Source: Pseudomonadota bacterium (GTDB taxonomy: Bacteria; Pseudomonadota; Alphaproteobacteria; Caulobacterales; Caulobacteraceae). From it: 8,476 nt of DNA. The position numbers were made by a program, and so were the translations under genes. This document shows positions 1 to 6,558 of this stretch, in pieces. The notes beneath the pieces are model-generated. The model did not search any database and had not been told where the DNA came from. It saw only the letters and a program-made list of their open reading frames with translations. Location of the stretch: contig JAEYQX010000158.1 in the NCBI GenBank assembly GCA_023409795.1, positions 1 to 8,476 of the forward strand, in the 5' to 3' direction. Each line of letters starts with the position of its first letter. Position 1 is the first letter of the stretch.

Positions 1-1199
<1,199 letters not shown>

Positions 1200-1210
1200 T
1201 TAATCCAGGT

Positions 1211-1224
1211 GACGGAAAACCGTC
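1211..1224 (-). promoter_or_regulatory. Small hairpin in the helicase leader
   Basis: The bases GACGGAAAACCGTC form a perfect 5-bp stem around a four-base loop. It lies 11 bases upstream of the helicase start codon, inside the inferred 5' leader of about 100 nt and just ahead of the weak ribosome binding site. A stem here could affect translation initiation; leaders of cold-induced DEAD-box helicases are often regulated. There is no T-tract, so it is not a terminator. The structure is seen; the role is inference. Confidence 0.35.
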
Positions 1225-1290
1225 TTTGCGTACATGACCTGCGGAACCGCCCCTCGTGGGCGAGCGGGCGGCGCGCATCGCCTGTCCTGT

Positions 1291-1390
1291 CCCGGGTCAA
1301 CTGGGGGTATATGGAAATCCCTACGACACAGTCAAGTATTTCCGTTGTGGCAGCAGGATTGGAAATCCCGGGCCAGACTGATAGGTCAAC
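1291..1390. repeat. Cluster of short repeats in the divergent promoter region
   Basis: The decamer TGGAAATCCC occurs at 1312-1321 and 1360-1369, 48 bp apart. Between them ATTTCC (1338-1343) gives an inverted copy of its GGAAAT core. CCCGGG occurs at 1291-1296 and 1367-1372, and GGTCAAC at 1295-1301 and 1384-1390. The elements lie between the helicase start and the secreted-protein start, with one decamer inside the helicase promoter spacer. They could be binding sites for a regulator of one or both genes. Repeats of this size can arise by chance, so the function is uncertain. Confidence 0.4.
1306..1335 (-). promoter_or_regulatory. Candidate sigma-70-type promoter for the helicase gene
   Basis: Read on the minus strand, TTGACT (1335-1330) is followed after 18 bases by TATACC (1311-1306), or after 17 bases by ATATAC. 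This is a good match to a housekeeping -35/-10 pair. Transcription would start near 1299 and leave a leader of about 100 nt before the helicase ATG. The spacer contains one copy of a repeated decamer (TGGAAATCCC on the plus strand, 1312-1321), so a regulator could act here. Confidence 0.5.
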
Positions 1391-1412
1391 CGCAAAGCAA
1401 GAGGTTCTCTGT

Positions 1413-1769
1413 ATGCGGACGAAAGCACTGATCGGCCTGTCGGCTGTCATCTATCTGGCCGGAACGCCCGCAGCGGCGGGCATGGAACTGGCCTTCAGCA
1501 ATACTGTGGTGTCGCAGTACGCCAGCGGCCTGAACGTGCGCCACTGGTTCAACCGCGACGGCAGCTATGAAGCCTTTTTCTCGGACGGCCGGCGGATGAC
1601 GGGGCGCTGGACAGAGGAGGGCGACAAGGTCTGCCTCAACGACATCCGGCCCCGCATGATCCTGTCGCGCTTTTGCACGCCGGCCGTAAAGGCAGAGGTC
1701 GGCGATACCTGGTCCAGTCGCGATCCCCTGGGCCGCCGGGTCCACAACGAACTGGTGCCGGGACGCTAG
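1413..1769 (+). CDS. Small secreted protein of unknown function
   Basis: A protein of 118 residues that I do not recognise. The first 22 residues look like a Sec signal peptide: basic MRTK, a hydrophobic stretch (ALIGLSAVIYLAG), then TPAAA with a likely signal peptidase I cut after A22. The mature part is about 96 residues and contains a stretch of the form WFNRDGSYEAFFSDGR followed by GRW, and two cysteines (C74, C88) that could form a disulphide in the periplasm. The alternation of aromatic and polar residues with turns (RDG, SDG, EEG) suggests a small antiparallel beta fold, as in many short periplasmic proteins of Caulobacterales; this is inference. The ATG is chosen because AAGAGG (1399-1404) lies 8 bases upstream and the signal peptide starts there. 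The same frame is open upstream to about 204, but that part is antisense to the helicase. The gene is convergent with topA and they share a terminator. Confidence 0.8.
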   Translation: MRTKALIGLSAVIYLAGTPAAAGMELAFSNTVVSQYASGLNVRHWFNRDGSYEAFFSDGRRMTGRWTEEGDKVCLNDIRPRMILSRFCTPAVKAEVGDTWSSRDPLGRRVHNELVPGR

Positions 1770-1780
1770 ACCGACATGAA

Positions 1781-1812
1781 AAAAAGCCCCCGGACGATGC
1801 CGGGGGCTTTTT
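1781..1812. terminator. Bidirectional intrinsic terminator between the secreted-protein gene and topA
   Basis: An 8-bp GC-rich stem (GCCCCCGG at 1786-1793 pairing with CCGGGGGC at 1800-1807) encloses the six-base loop ACGATG. It is flanked by A-tract 1779-1785 and T-tract 1808-1812, so it can act as a Rho-independent terminator on both strands. It lies 11 bases after the plus-strand gene stop at 1769 and its 3' arm ends one base from the topA stop (1814-1816). It should end both convergent transcripts. Confidence 0.93.
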
Positions 1813-1813
1813 C

Positions 1814-4438
1814 TTATTCGGCTTCAGCCGTCTTTTTCGTCGTCTTCTTGGCGGCGGGCTTCTTGGCCGTTGCCTTGGCTGCCGGTTTCTTGGCCGGGGC
1901 CTTCTTGGTGGCGGCAGCCTTCTTCTTGGGCCCAGCGCCGGCCTTGGCGGCCAGAAGCGGGAGGGCCGCTTCCAGGGTCATGTCGTCCGGCTCCGTGCCC
2001 TTGGGCAGGGTGGCGTTGACCTTGTTCCACTTCACATAGGGGCCATAGCGGCCCGCCATCACCTGGACGGCGGCACCGTCTTCCGGGTGGTTGCCCAACT
2101 CCTTGAGCGGAGCAGCCGCCGCACCACGGGCCGCGCGTCCAGCCCGCTTTTCAGCCAGCAGGGAGACGGCGCGGTTCAGCCCAACCTCGAAGACCTCTTC
2201 GATGTCTGAGACATTGGCATAGGTGCCGTCGTGAGCCACGAAGGGACCGAAACGGCCAAGGCCTGCGGTGATTGGCTTGCCATCCTCGGGGTGTTCACCC
2301 ACGACGCGCGGCAGGCTGAGCAGTTTCAGAGCGCGGTCCAGATCCAGTGACGCTGGCGACCAGCCCTTGGGCAGGGACGAACGGCGCGGCTTGGCCCCGT
2401 CTTCCAGCGCTTCGGTTTCCACATAGGGGCCGAAGCGGCCGATCTTCAGTTGGACCGGCTTTCCGGTGATCGGATCGACGCCCAGTTCGCGGTCGCCGCT
2501 TTCGGCTGCGCCATCGGTGGCGTCAGGCGAGGCGACGGGGCGGGTATATTTGCATTCCGGATAGCGCGAGCAGCCGATGAAGGCCCCGAAACGGCTGGTC
2601 TTCAGGCTGAGCTGGCCTTCATTGCAGACCGGGCACAGGCGCGGGTCGCGGCCATCACCCTTGTCGGGGAAGATGTGTGCGCCAAGGGCTTCGTTCAGAT
2701 GGTCCAGAATGGCCGTGGTGCGCAGCTCGCCCGCTGCCTGGGTGGCGGCATGGAAGTCCTGCCAGAAGGATCGCAGCAGCGCCTTCCAGTCCAGATCGCC
2801 GGCCGACACCTCGTCCAGCTGGGTCTCCAGCGCGGCGGTGAAGTCGTATTCCACCCATTTGGTGAAGAACTGCTCGAGGAAGGCCGTGACCAGACGACCC
2901 TTGTCCTCGGGATAGAAGCGGTTCTTGTCCATGCGGACATATTCGCGGTCGCGCAGGGTGGTCAGGATCGAGGCATAGGTCGACGGACGGCCGATGCCCA
3001 GTTCTTCCAGTTTCTTGACCAGGGTGGCTTCGGAGAAGCGCGGGGGCGGTTCGGTGAAATGCTGGTCCGTGCGGATGGCCTGTACCTGGGCTTTCGCGCC
3101 TTCTTTCAGCGCGGGCAGGCGGCCGCCGTCCTCGTCCTCGTCCTCGGCACCCTTCTGGCGATCATCGCGGCCTTCCTCATAGACGGCGAGGAAGCCGTCG
3201 AAGACCACGACCTGACCCGTGGCGCGCAGGCCGGTCTGGCCGTCCGGCGTCTCGATCTCGACCGTGGTGCGGTCCAGCTTCGCCGACTCCATCTGCGACG
3301 CCACGGTCCGCTTCCAGATCAGCTCATAGAGGCGCTGCAGATCACCTTCGAGGCGAAGGCTGTCCGGATGGCGCATCATATTGGTCGGACGGATGGCTTC
3401 GTGCGCTTCCTGGGCGTTCTTGGCCTTGGTCTTGTAATAGCGCGGCTCTGCCGGGACGTAGGCCGGACCGAAACGTTCGCTGATCGCCTCGCGGGCCTGG
3501 GCAATGCCTTCGGGCGTCACATAGACGCCGTCGGTACGCATATAGGTAATCAGGCCGCCGGTATCGTCGACGCCTTCATACAGCTTCTGCGCCGCCTGCA
3601 TGGTGCGCTGGGCGGTGAAGCCCAGCTTGCGCGCCGCTTCCTGTTGCAGGGTCGAGGTGGTGAACGGCGGGGCGGGCGAACGTTTAGCCGGCTTCTTCTC
3701 GACCGACTTGATCGTGAAGTCGCCCGATGAAATGGCGTTGCGGGCGGCGGTGGCCATGGCCTCGGACACGATGTCCAGGCGCTGGACGCGCTTGCCCTCG
3801 TGCTTCACCAGGCGGGTGGTGAAGGGCGGGCTGTCGGCAATCAGGTCGGCTTCGACCGACCAGTATTCCTGCGGCTTGAAGCGTTCGATCTCCATTTCGC
3901 GATCGACGACGATGCGAAGGGCGACCGATTGCACGCGACCGGCCGAGCGCGCCCCGGGCAGCTTGCGCCACAGGACCGGCGACAGGTTGAAGCCCACCAG
4001 ATAGTCCAGTGCGCGGCGGGCCAGATAGGCCTCGACCAGCTCCATATCCAGTTGGCGCGGAATGGCCATGGCCTCCAGCACGGCCGATTTGGTGATCGCG
4101 TTGAACGTCACGCGCTCGACCTCGGTGTCCTTGAGGGCCTTCTTCTTGTTCAGCACTTCCAGAACGTGCCAGCTGATCGCCTCACCCTCGCGGTCGGGGT
4201 CGGTGGCGAGGATGACGCGGTCGGCCTTCTTGGCGGCTTCGGCGATTTCCGACAGGCGCTTGGTGGCCTTGGAATCCACCTCCCACTGCATGGCAAAGTC
4301 ATCGTCGGGCAGGACCGAGCCATCCTTCGACGGCAGGTCGCGGATGTGACCGTACGAAGCCAGGACCTTGTAGTCCGAGCCCAGGTACTTGTTGATGGTT
4401 TTAGCCTTGGCGGGGCTCTCGACGATGACGAGATTCAT
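1814..4438 (-). CDS. topA: DNA topoisomerase I (type IA)
   Basis: Relaxes negative supercoils by cutting one DNA strand through a 5'-phosphotyrosine link and passing the other strand. The 874-residue protein has the N-terminal Toprim domain (opening MNLVIVESPAKAKTI, with E7, then DPDREGE with D80, D82 and E84 as acidic metal-site residues). The catalytic tyrosine is Y299 in the ITYMRTDG motif, and GRPSTYA (483-489) belongs to the conserved core. The C-terminal part has one four-cysteine zinc finger (C602, C605, C623, C629), where E. coli has three. Three repeats of the Toprim C-terminal type follow (about 652-675, 710-745, 780-812, each with a GRFGP or GRYGP core). A Lys/Ala/Pro-rich tail from about 836 includes two KKPAAK units and probably binds DNA. 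An acidic insert (about 421-438) is also present. The ATG at 4436-4438 is chosen because it gives the family's usual N-terminus; the frame is open to an ATG at 4543, which would add 35 unconserved residues. The upstream ribosome binding site is weak. Confidence 0.98.
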   Translation of the reverse strand: MNLVIVESPAKAKTINKYLGSDYKVLASYGHIRDLPSKDGSVLPDDDFAMQWEVDSKATKRLSEIAEAAKKADRVILATDPDREGEAISWHVLEVLNKKKALKDTEVERVTFNAITKSAVLEAMAIPRQLDMELVEAYLARRALDYLVGFNLSPVLWRKLPGARSAGRVQSVALRIVVDREMEIERFKPQEYWSVEADLIADSPPFTTRLVKHEGKRVQRLDIVSEAMATAARNAISSGDFTIKSVEKKPAKRSPAPPFTTSTLQQEAARKLGFTAQRTMQAAQKLYEGVDDTGGLITYMRTDGVYVTPEGIAQAREAISERFGPAYVPAEPRYYKTKAKNAQEAHEAIRPTNMMRHPDSLRLEGDLQRLYELIWKRTVASQMESAKLDRTTVEIETPDGQTGLRATGQVVVFDGFLAVYEEGRDDRQKGAEDEDEDGGRLPALKEGAKAQVQAIRTDQHFTEPPPRFSEATLVKKLEELGIGRPSTYASILTTLRDREYVRMDKNRFYPEDKGRLVTAFLEQFFTKWVEYDFTAALETQLDEVSAGDLDWKALLRSFWQDFHAATQAAGELRTTAILDHLNEALGAHIFPDKGDGRDPRLCPVCNEGQLSLKTSRFGAFIGCSRYPECKYTRPVASPDATDGAAESGDRELGVDPITGKPVQLKIGRFGPYVETEALEDGAKPRRSSLPKGWSPASLDLDRALKLLSLPRVVGEHPEDGKPITAGLGRFGPFVAHDGTYANVSDIEEVFEVGLNRAVSLLAEKRAGRAARGAAAAPLKELGNHPEDGAAVQVMAGRYGPYVKWNKVNATLPKGTEPDDMTLEAALPLLAAKAGAGPKKKAAATKKAPAKKPAAKATAKKPAAKKTTKKTAEAE

Positions 4439-4595
4439 GACGCTCTGTTCGGGAAATCGGGGCGCGAACGTGGTTGGCGTCGCGCCAGAAGTCAATCTCG
4501 ACATTTTAACAGCGGCAACCTTCAGGTGTTTACAATCTTGCACGCTTACCTAAGGTTGTGATAAGGCGGTTCGCGCTTAGGCGAGGTGAGGCAAC
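4439..4595. promoter_or_regulatory. Divergent intergenic region between topA and a small plus-strand gene
   Basis: This 157-bp, relatively AT-rich spacer must hold the topA promoter and, on the other strand, the promoter of the gene starting at 4596. I see no convincing -35/-10 pair for either. The best plus-strand candidate, TTGCAC (4538-4543) followed after 17 bases by ATAAGG, is weak. GAGGTGA at 4583-4589 is an excellent Shine-Dalgarno sequence, 6 bases before the ATG at 4596, and matches seven consecutive bases of the usual anti-16S pairing sequence. Confidence 0.5.
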
Positions 4596-4801
4596 ATGAC
4601 GTTCTGGGCTAAACGATCAATCCGGTCCCCCGGCCAGGTCACTCAGACAGCGGACCTGGCGGACTATCCCTTACGAGAATATGTGGCCTCCATGGCGGTG
4701 GAGTTGGCAATCTGGCGCGATCGGACGGCGATGTGCGCCTGGCCAGGGCGCTGGAGGGCGCAGCCCAGCTGGCACGTGAGGTCGAGCCGCGCCTGGCCTA
4801 G
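4596..4801 (+). pseudogene. Small gene of unknown function, apparently broken by a one-base frameshift
   Basis: An ATG at 4596 with a near-perfect Shine-Dalgarno (GAGGTGA, 4583-4589) opens a frame whose first 38 residues look like real protein (for example LADYPLREYVASMAVELA). After GCA at 4707-4709 the frame becomes unlikely: it turns very rich in Trp, Arg and Cys, runs past the dprA stop codon and ends at 4838. Moving back one base (AAT CTG GCG, from 4709) gives a convincing helical sequence, LARSDGDVRLARALEGAAQL, that goes on to end in VEPRLA and stops at TAG 4799-4801. That stop interlocks with the dprA stop (4798-4800) in the sequence CTAG, as expected of a true convergent gene end. The repaired product would be about 68 residues, mostly helical, with no signal peptide or membrane segment. 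I do not recognise the family. The break could be a true one-base deletion or a sequence error; no slippery heptamer suggests programmed frameshifting. Confidence 0.65.
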
Positions 4802-5910
4802 GTCTGGCGGGTCGCCAGGCCGCTGGGCAGCAGGCTGACCTGGCCGGTCAGGGACAGCTCCAGCAGGGCGGCGCGCACCTGTCCGATCGGCTGGCCCAAT
4901 GTCCGCGCCAGTTCATCCTGGGGTGTCGGCACCGTTGAAAGCTGGGCCAAGACCTGATCCAGGAAATCCTGCGCCATCAGGTCGGGCATGTCTTCGCCGT
5001 CAACCGCGGTCAGGCCCAGGGACAGGCGGGGGCGATCAGATTCACGCAGGCTGAACAGCGAGGAGAAGGCGCGCTCTATGTCTTCCAGACCCTCGCACAG
5101 TATGGCTCCCTGGCGCAGCAGTTCGTTGGGCCCGCGCGAGCGGGGATCCAGCGGCGAACCCGGCACGGCGAAGACGTCGCGGCCCTGTTCGTTGGCCAGT
5201 CGCGCCGTGATCAGCGAGCCGGAGCGCAACTCGGCCTCCACCACGACGACACCGCGCGACAGGCCCGAGATGATGCGGTTGCGGCGCGGGAAGTCGCGGG
5301 CCTGGGCACGGGCACCGACCGGACTCTCGGAGACAATGCAGCCCTGTTCGGTCAACTGGTGATAAAGGCCGGTATTCTCAGCCGGATAGATGTCGTCCAC
5401 CCCGCCGCCGAGAACCGCCACCGTGCCCTTGGCCAGGCCCCCCTGGTGGGCGGCGGCATCAATGCCCCGGGCCAGGCCCGACACCACGACATAGCCAGCC
5501 TCGCCCAGTTGCTGGGCCAGGCCGCGCGCGATCCTCTGGCCACCGGCCGAGGCGATGCGTGCACCCACGATGGCAATGCAGGGCTGGCTGAGCAGGTGGC
5601 CCTTGCCGCGAATCCACAGGACCGGGGGCGGGGGCTCGGTGGCCGCCAGCAGTTCGGGATAGTCAGGATCACCCAGGACCAGAAGCTCGGCCCCCAGCCG
5701 ATGACCGGCCGCGACCTCGTCCTCGATCAGGCTGATGGAGGGCAGGCCATAGGTCTTGCCACCCCGCCGGGTCAGGTGGGGCAGGGCGTCCACGGCGCGG
5801 ATGGCGCTGCCAAAACGGTCCAGCAGATGGGAGAAGGCCACGGGCCCGATGCCATCGGTGCGGGCCAGCCGAAGCCGGGCAAGACGCTCGGCTTCGGACA
5901 GAGGGGTCAC
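4798..5910 (-). CDS. dprA: DNA-processing protein DprA (Smf)
   Basis: Binds incoming single-stranded DNA and loads RecA onto it during natural transformation; it is also found in bacteria not known to be competent. The protein has 370 residues, normal for the family. The N-terminal helical region (about 1-65, with DGIGPVAF at 19-26) is followed by the Rossmann-like DprA core (about 75-285): IVGARIAS (114-121), SGLARGID (144-151), VLGGGVDDIYP (166-176), FPRRNRIISGLSRG (207-220), and SGSLITA (230-236) with VPG (249-251). A winged-helix C-terminal domain covers about 305-365. The start is GTG at 5908-5910, overlapping the plsY TGA stop as GTGA, so translation is probably coupled; GGAG lies 10 bases upstream and GAAGG nearer. 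It is the last gene of the pyrB-pyrC-plsY-dprA cluster. Its TAG stop interlocks with the end of the small gene on the other strand, and no hairpin terminator is visible after it. Confidence 0.97.
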   Translation of the reverse strand: MTPLSEAERLARLRLARTDGIGPVAFSHLLDRFGSAIRAVDALPHLTRRGGKTYGLPSISLIEDEVAAGHRLGAELLVLGDPDYPELLAATEPPPPVLWIRGKGHLLSQPCIAIVGARIASAGGQRIARGLAQQLGEAGYVVVSGLARGIDAAAHQGGLAKGTVAVLGGGVDDIYPAENTGLYHQLTEQGCIVSESPVGARAQARDFPRRNRIISGLSRGVVVVEAELRSGSLITARLANEQGRDVFAVPGSPLDPRSRGPNELLRQGAILCEGLEDIERAFSSLFSLRESDRPRLSLGLTAVDGEDMPDLMAQDFLDQVLAQLSTVPTPQDELARTLGQPIGQVRAALLELSLTGQVSLLPSGLATRQT

Positions 5911-6554
5911 GCCTTCTTGGCTCCGATACGGGGCTCAACCCCCTTGATCAGCCGCTCGATGTTCTCGTGGTGGCGGATGTAGATCAGGATGGCCGTGAAT
6001 ACGGCCAGGACCAGGATGGAGGGCTCCGCCGGCAGGCCCAGGGCGGGCAGGGGCAGCAGGGCATAGAGCGGGGTCGCCGCCGCGGCCACCAGGGCGGCCA
6101 GCGACGAATAGCGCAGGGTAAAGGCCAACAGCAGCCAGGTCGCCGCCGCCAGAAGCCCCAGAGGCCAGCAGGCGGCCAGGATCAGGCCAAAGAAGGTCGC
6201 GACGCCCTTGCCGCCCTTGAAACCCAGCCAGACCGGGAAGAGGTGGCCCAGGAAGGCGGCACCGCCAGCAATGGCCCCGGCCACTTCGGTGCCGATCAGA
6301 TGGCGCGCCAGCAGCAAGGCCACGGCACCCTTGGCGGCGTCCAGCACCAGGGTGGCAATGGCCAGGTCCTTGCGGCCCGTCCTCAGCACATTGGTCGCGC
6401 CAATATTGCCAGAGCCGATCTGGCGCACGTCGCCCACGCCGGTGGCACGGGTCAGGACGACGCCAAAGGGAATGGATCCCAGCAGATAGCCGCCCAGGGC
6501 TACCAGTCCGAGCATGAGGAGGGCCGGGCCCGCCAGATCCTGCAAGTGAATCAC
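5907..6554 (-). CDS. plsY: Acyl-phosphate:glycerol-3-phosphate acyltransferase PlsY
   Basis: An inner-membrane enzyme that transfers an acyl group from acyl phosphate to glycerol-3-phosphate, making lysophosphatidic acid, the first committed step of phospholipid synthesis. The 215-residue protein is hydrophobic with about five membrane segments (around 12-35, 64-85, 92-108, 117-168 in more than one pass, 178-193). The three family motifs are present: GSIPFG (26-31), GSGNIGATN (47-55) and GHLFPVWLGFKGGKGVAT (103-120). RHHENI (194-199), before the basic C-terminus, is also typical. The longest frame starts at GTG 6552-6554, four bases after the pyrC stop. The only good Shine-Dalgarno (GGAG, 6557-6554 on the minus strand) overlaps that GTG, but sits 8 bases before an in-frame TTG at 6545-6543, so translation may start three codons later. 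The gene overlaps dprA by four bases (GTGA). Confidence 0.97.
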   Translation of the reverse strand: MIHLQDLAGPALLMLGLVALGGYLLGSIPFGVVLTRATGVGDVRQIGSGNIGATNVLRTGRKDLAIATLVLDAAKGAVALLLARHLIGTEVAGAIAGGAAFLGHLFPVWLGFKGGKGVATFFGLILAACWPLGLLAAATWLLLAFTLRYSSLAALVAAAATPLYALLPLPALGLPAEPSILVLAVFTAILIYIRHHENIERLIKGVEPRIGAKKA

Positions 6555-6557
6555 TCC
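6554..6557 (-). promoter_or_regulatory. Shine-Dalgarno sequence that questions the plsY start
   Basis: GGAG, read on the minus strand, overlaps the first base of the GTG that opens the longest plsY frame. It is therefore too close to serve that codon. It has ideal spacing (8 bases) to an in-frame TTG at 6545-6543. The site sits in the 4-bp gap between pyrC and plsY, so termination at the pyrC TAG and reinitiation for plsY would be closely linked. Confidence 0.5.
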
Positions 6558-6558
6558 G

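Noticed and set aside
2450..3730. Long plus-strand open frame (426 codons) across topA
   Set aside because: It lies wholly antisense to the conserved core of topA, has no ribosome binding site that stands out, and its sequence is the low-information kind produced opposite GC-rich genes.
4439..4543. Extended topA start at 4543 adding 35 residues
   Set aside because: The family begins at the MNLVIVESPAKAKTI motif, which starts exactly at the ATG 4436-4438; the added residues show no conserved features.
4561..4570. Possible DnaA box or origin element in the AT-rich topA spacer
   Set aside because: The closest string on the minus strand (TTATCACAA) differs from the DnaA box consensus at three positions and there is no cluster of boxes.
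4700..4715. Programmed -1 ribosomal frameshifting in the small gene
   Set aside because: There is no slippery heptamer of the X-XXY-YYZ type around GCA-ATC, and no strong downstream stem was noted. An indel or sequence error is simpler.
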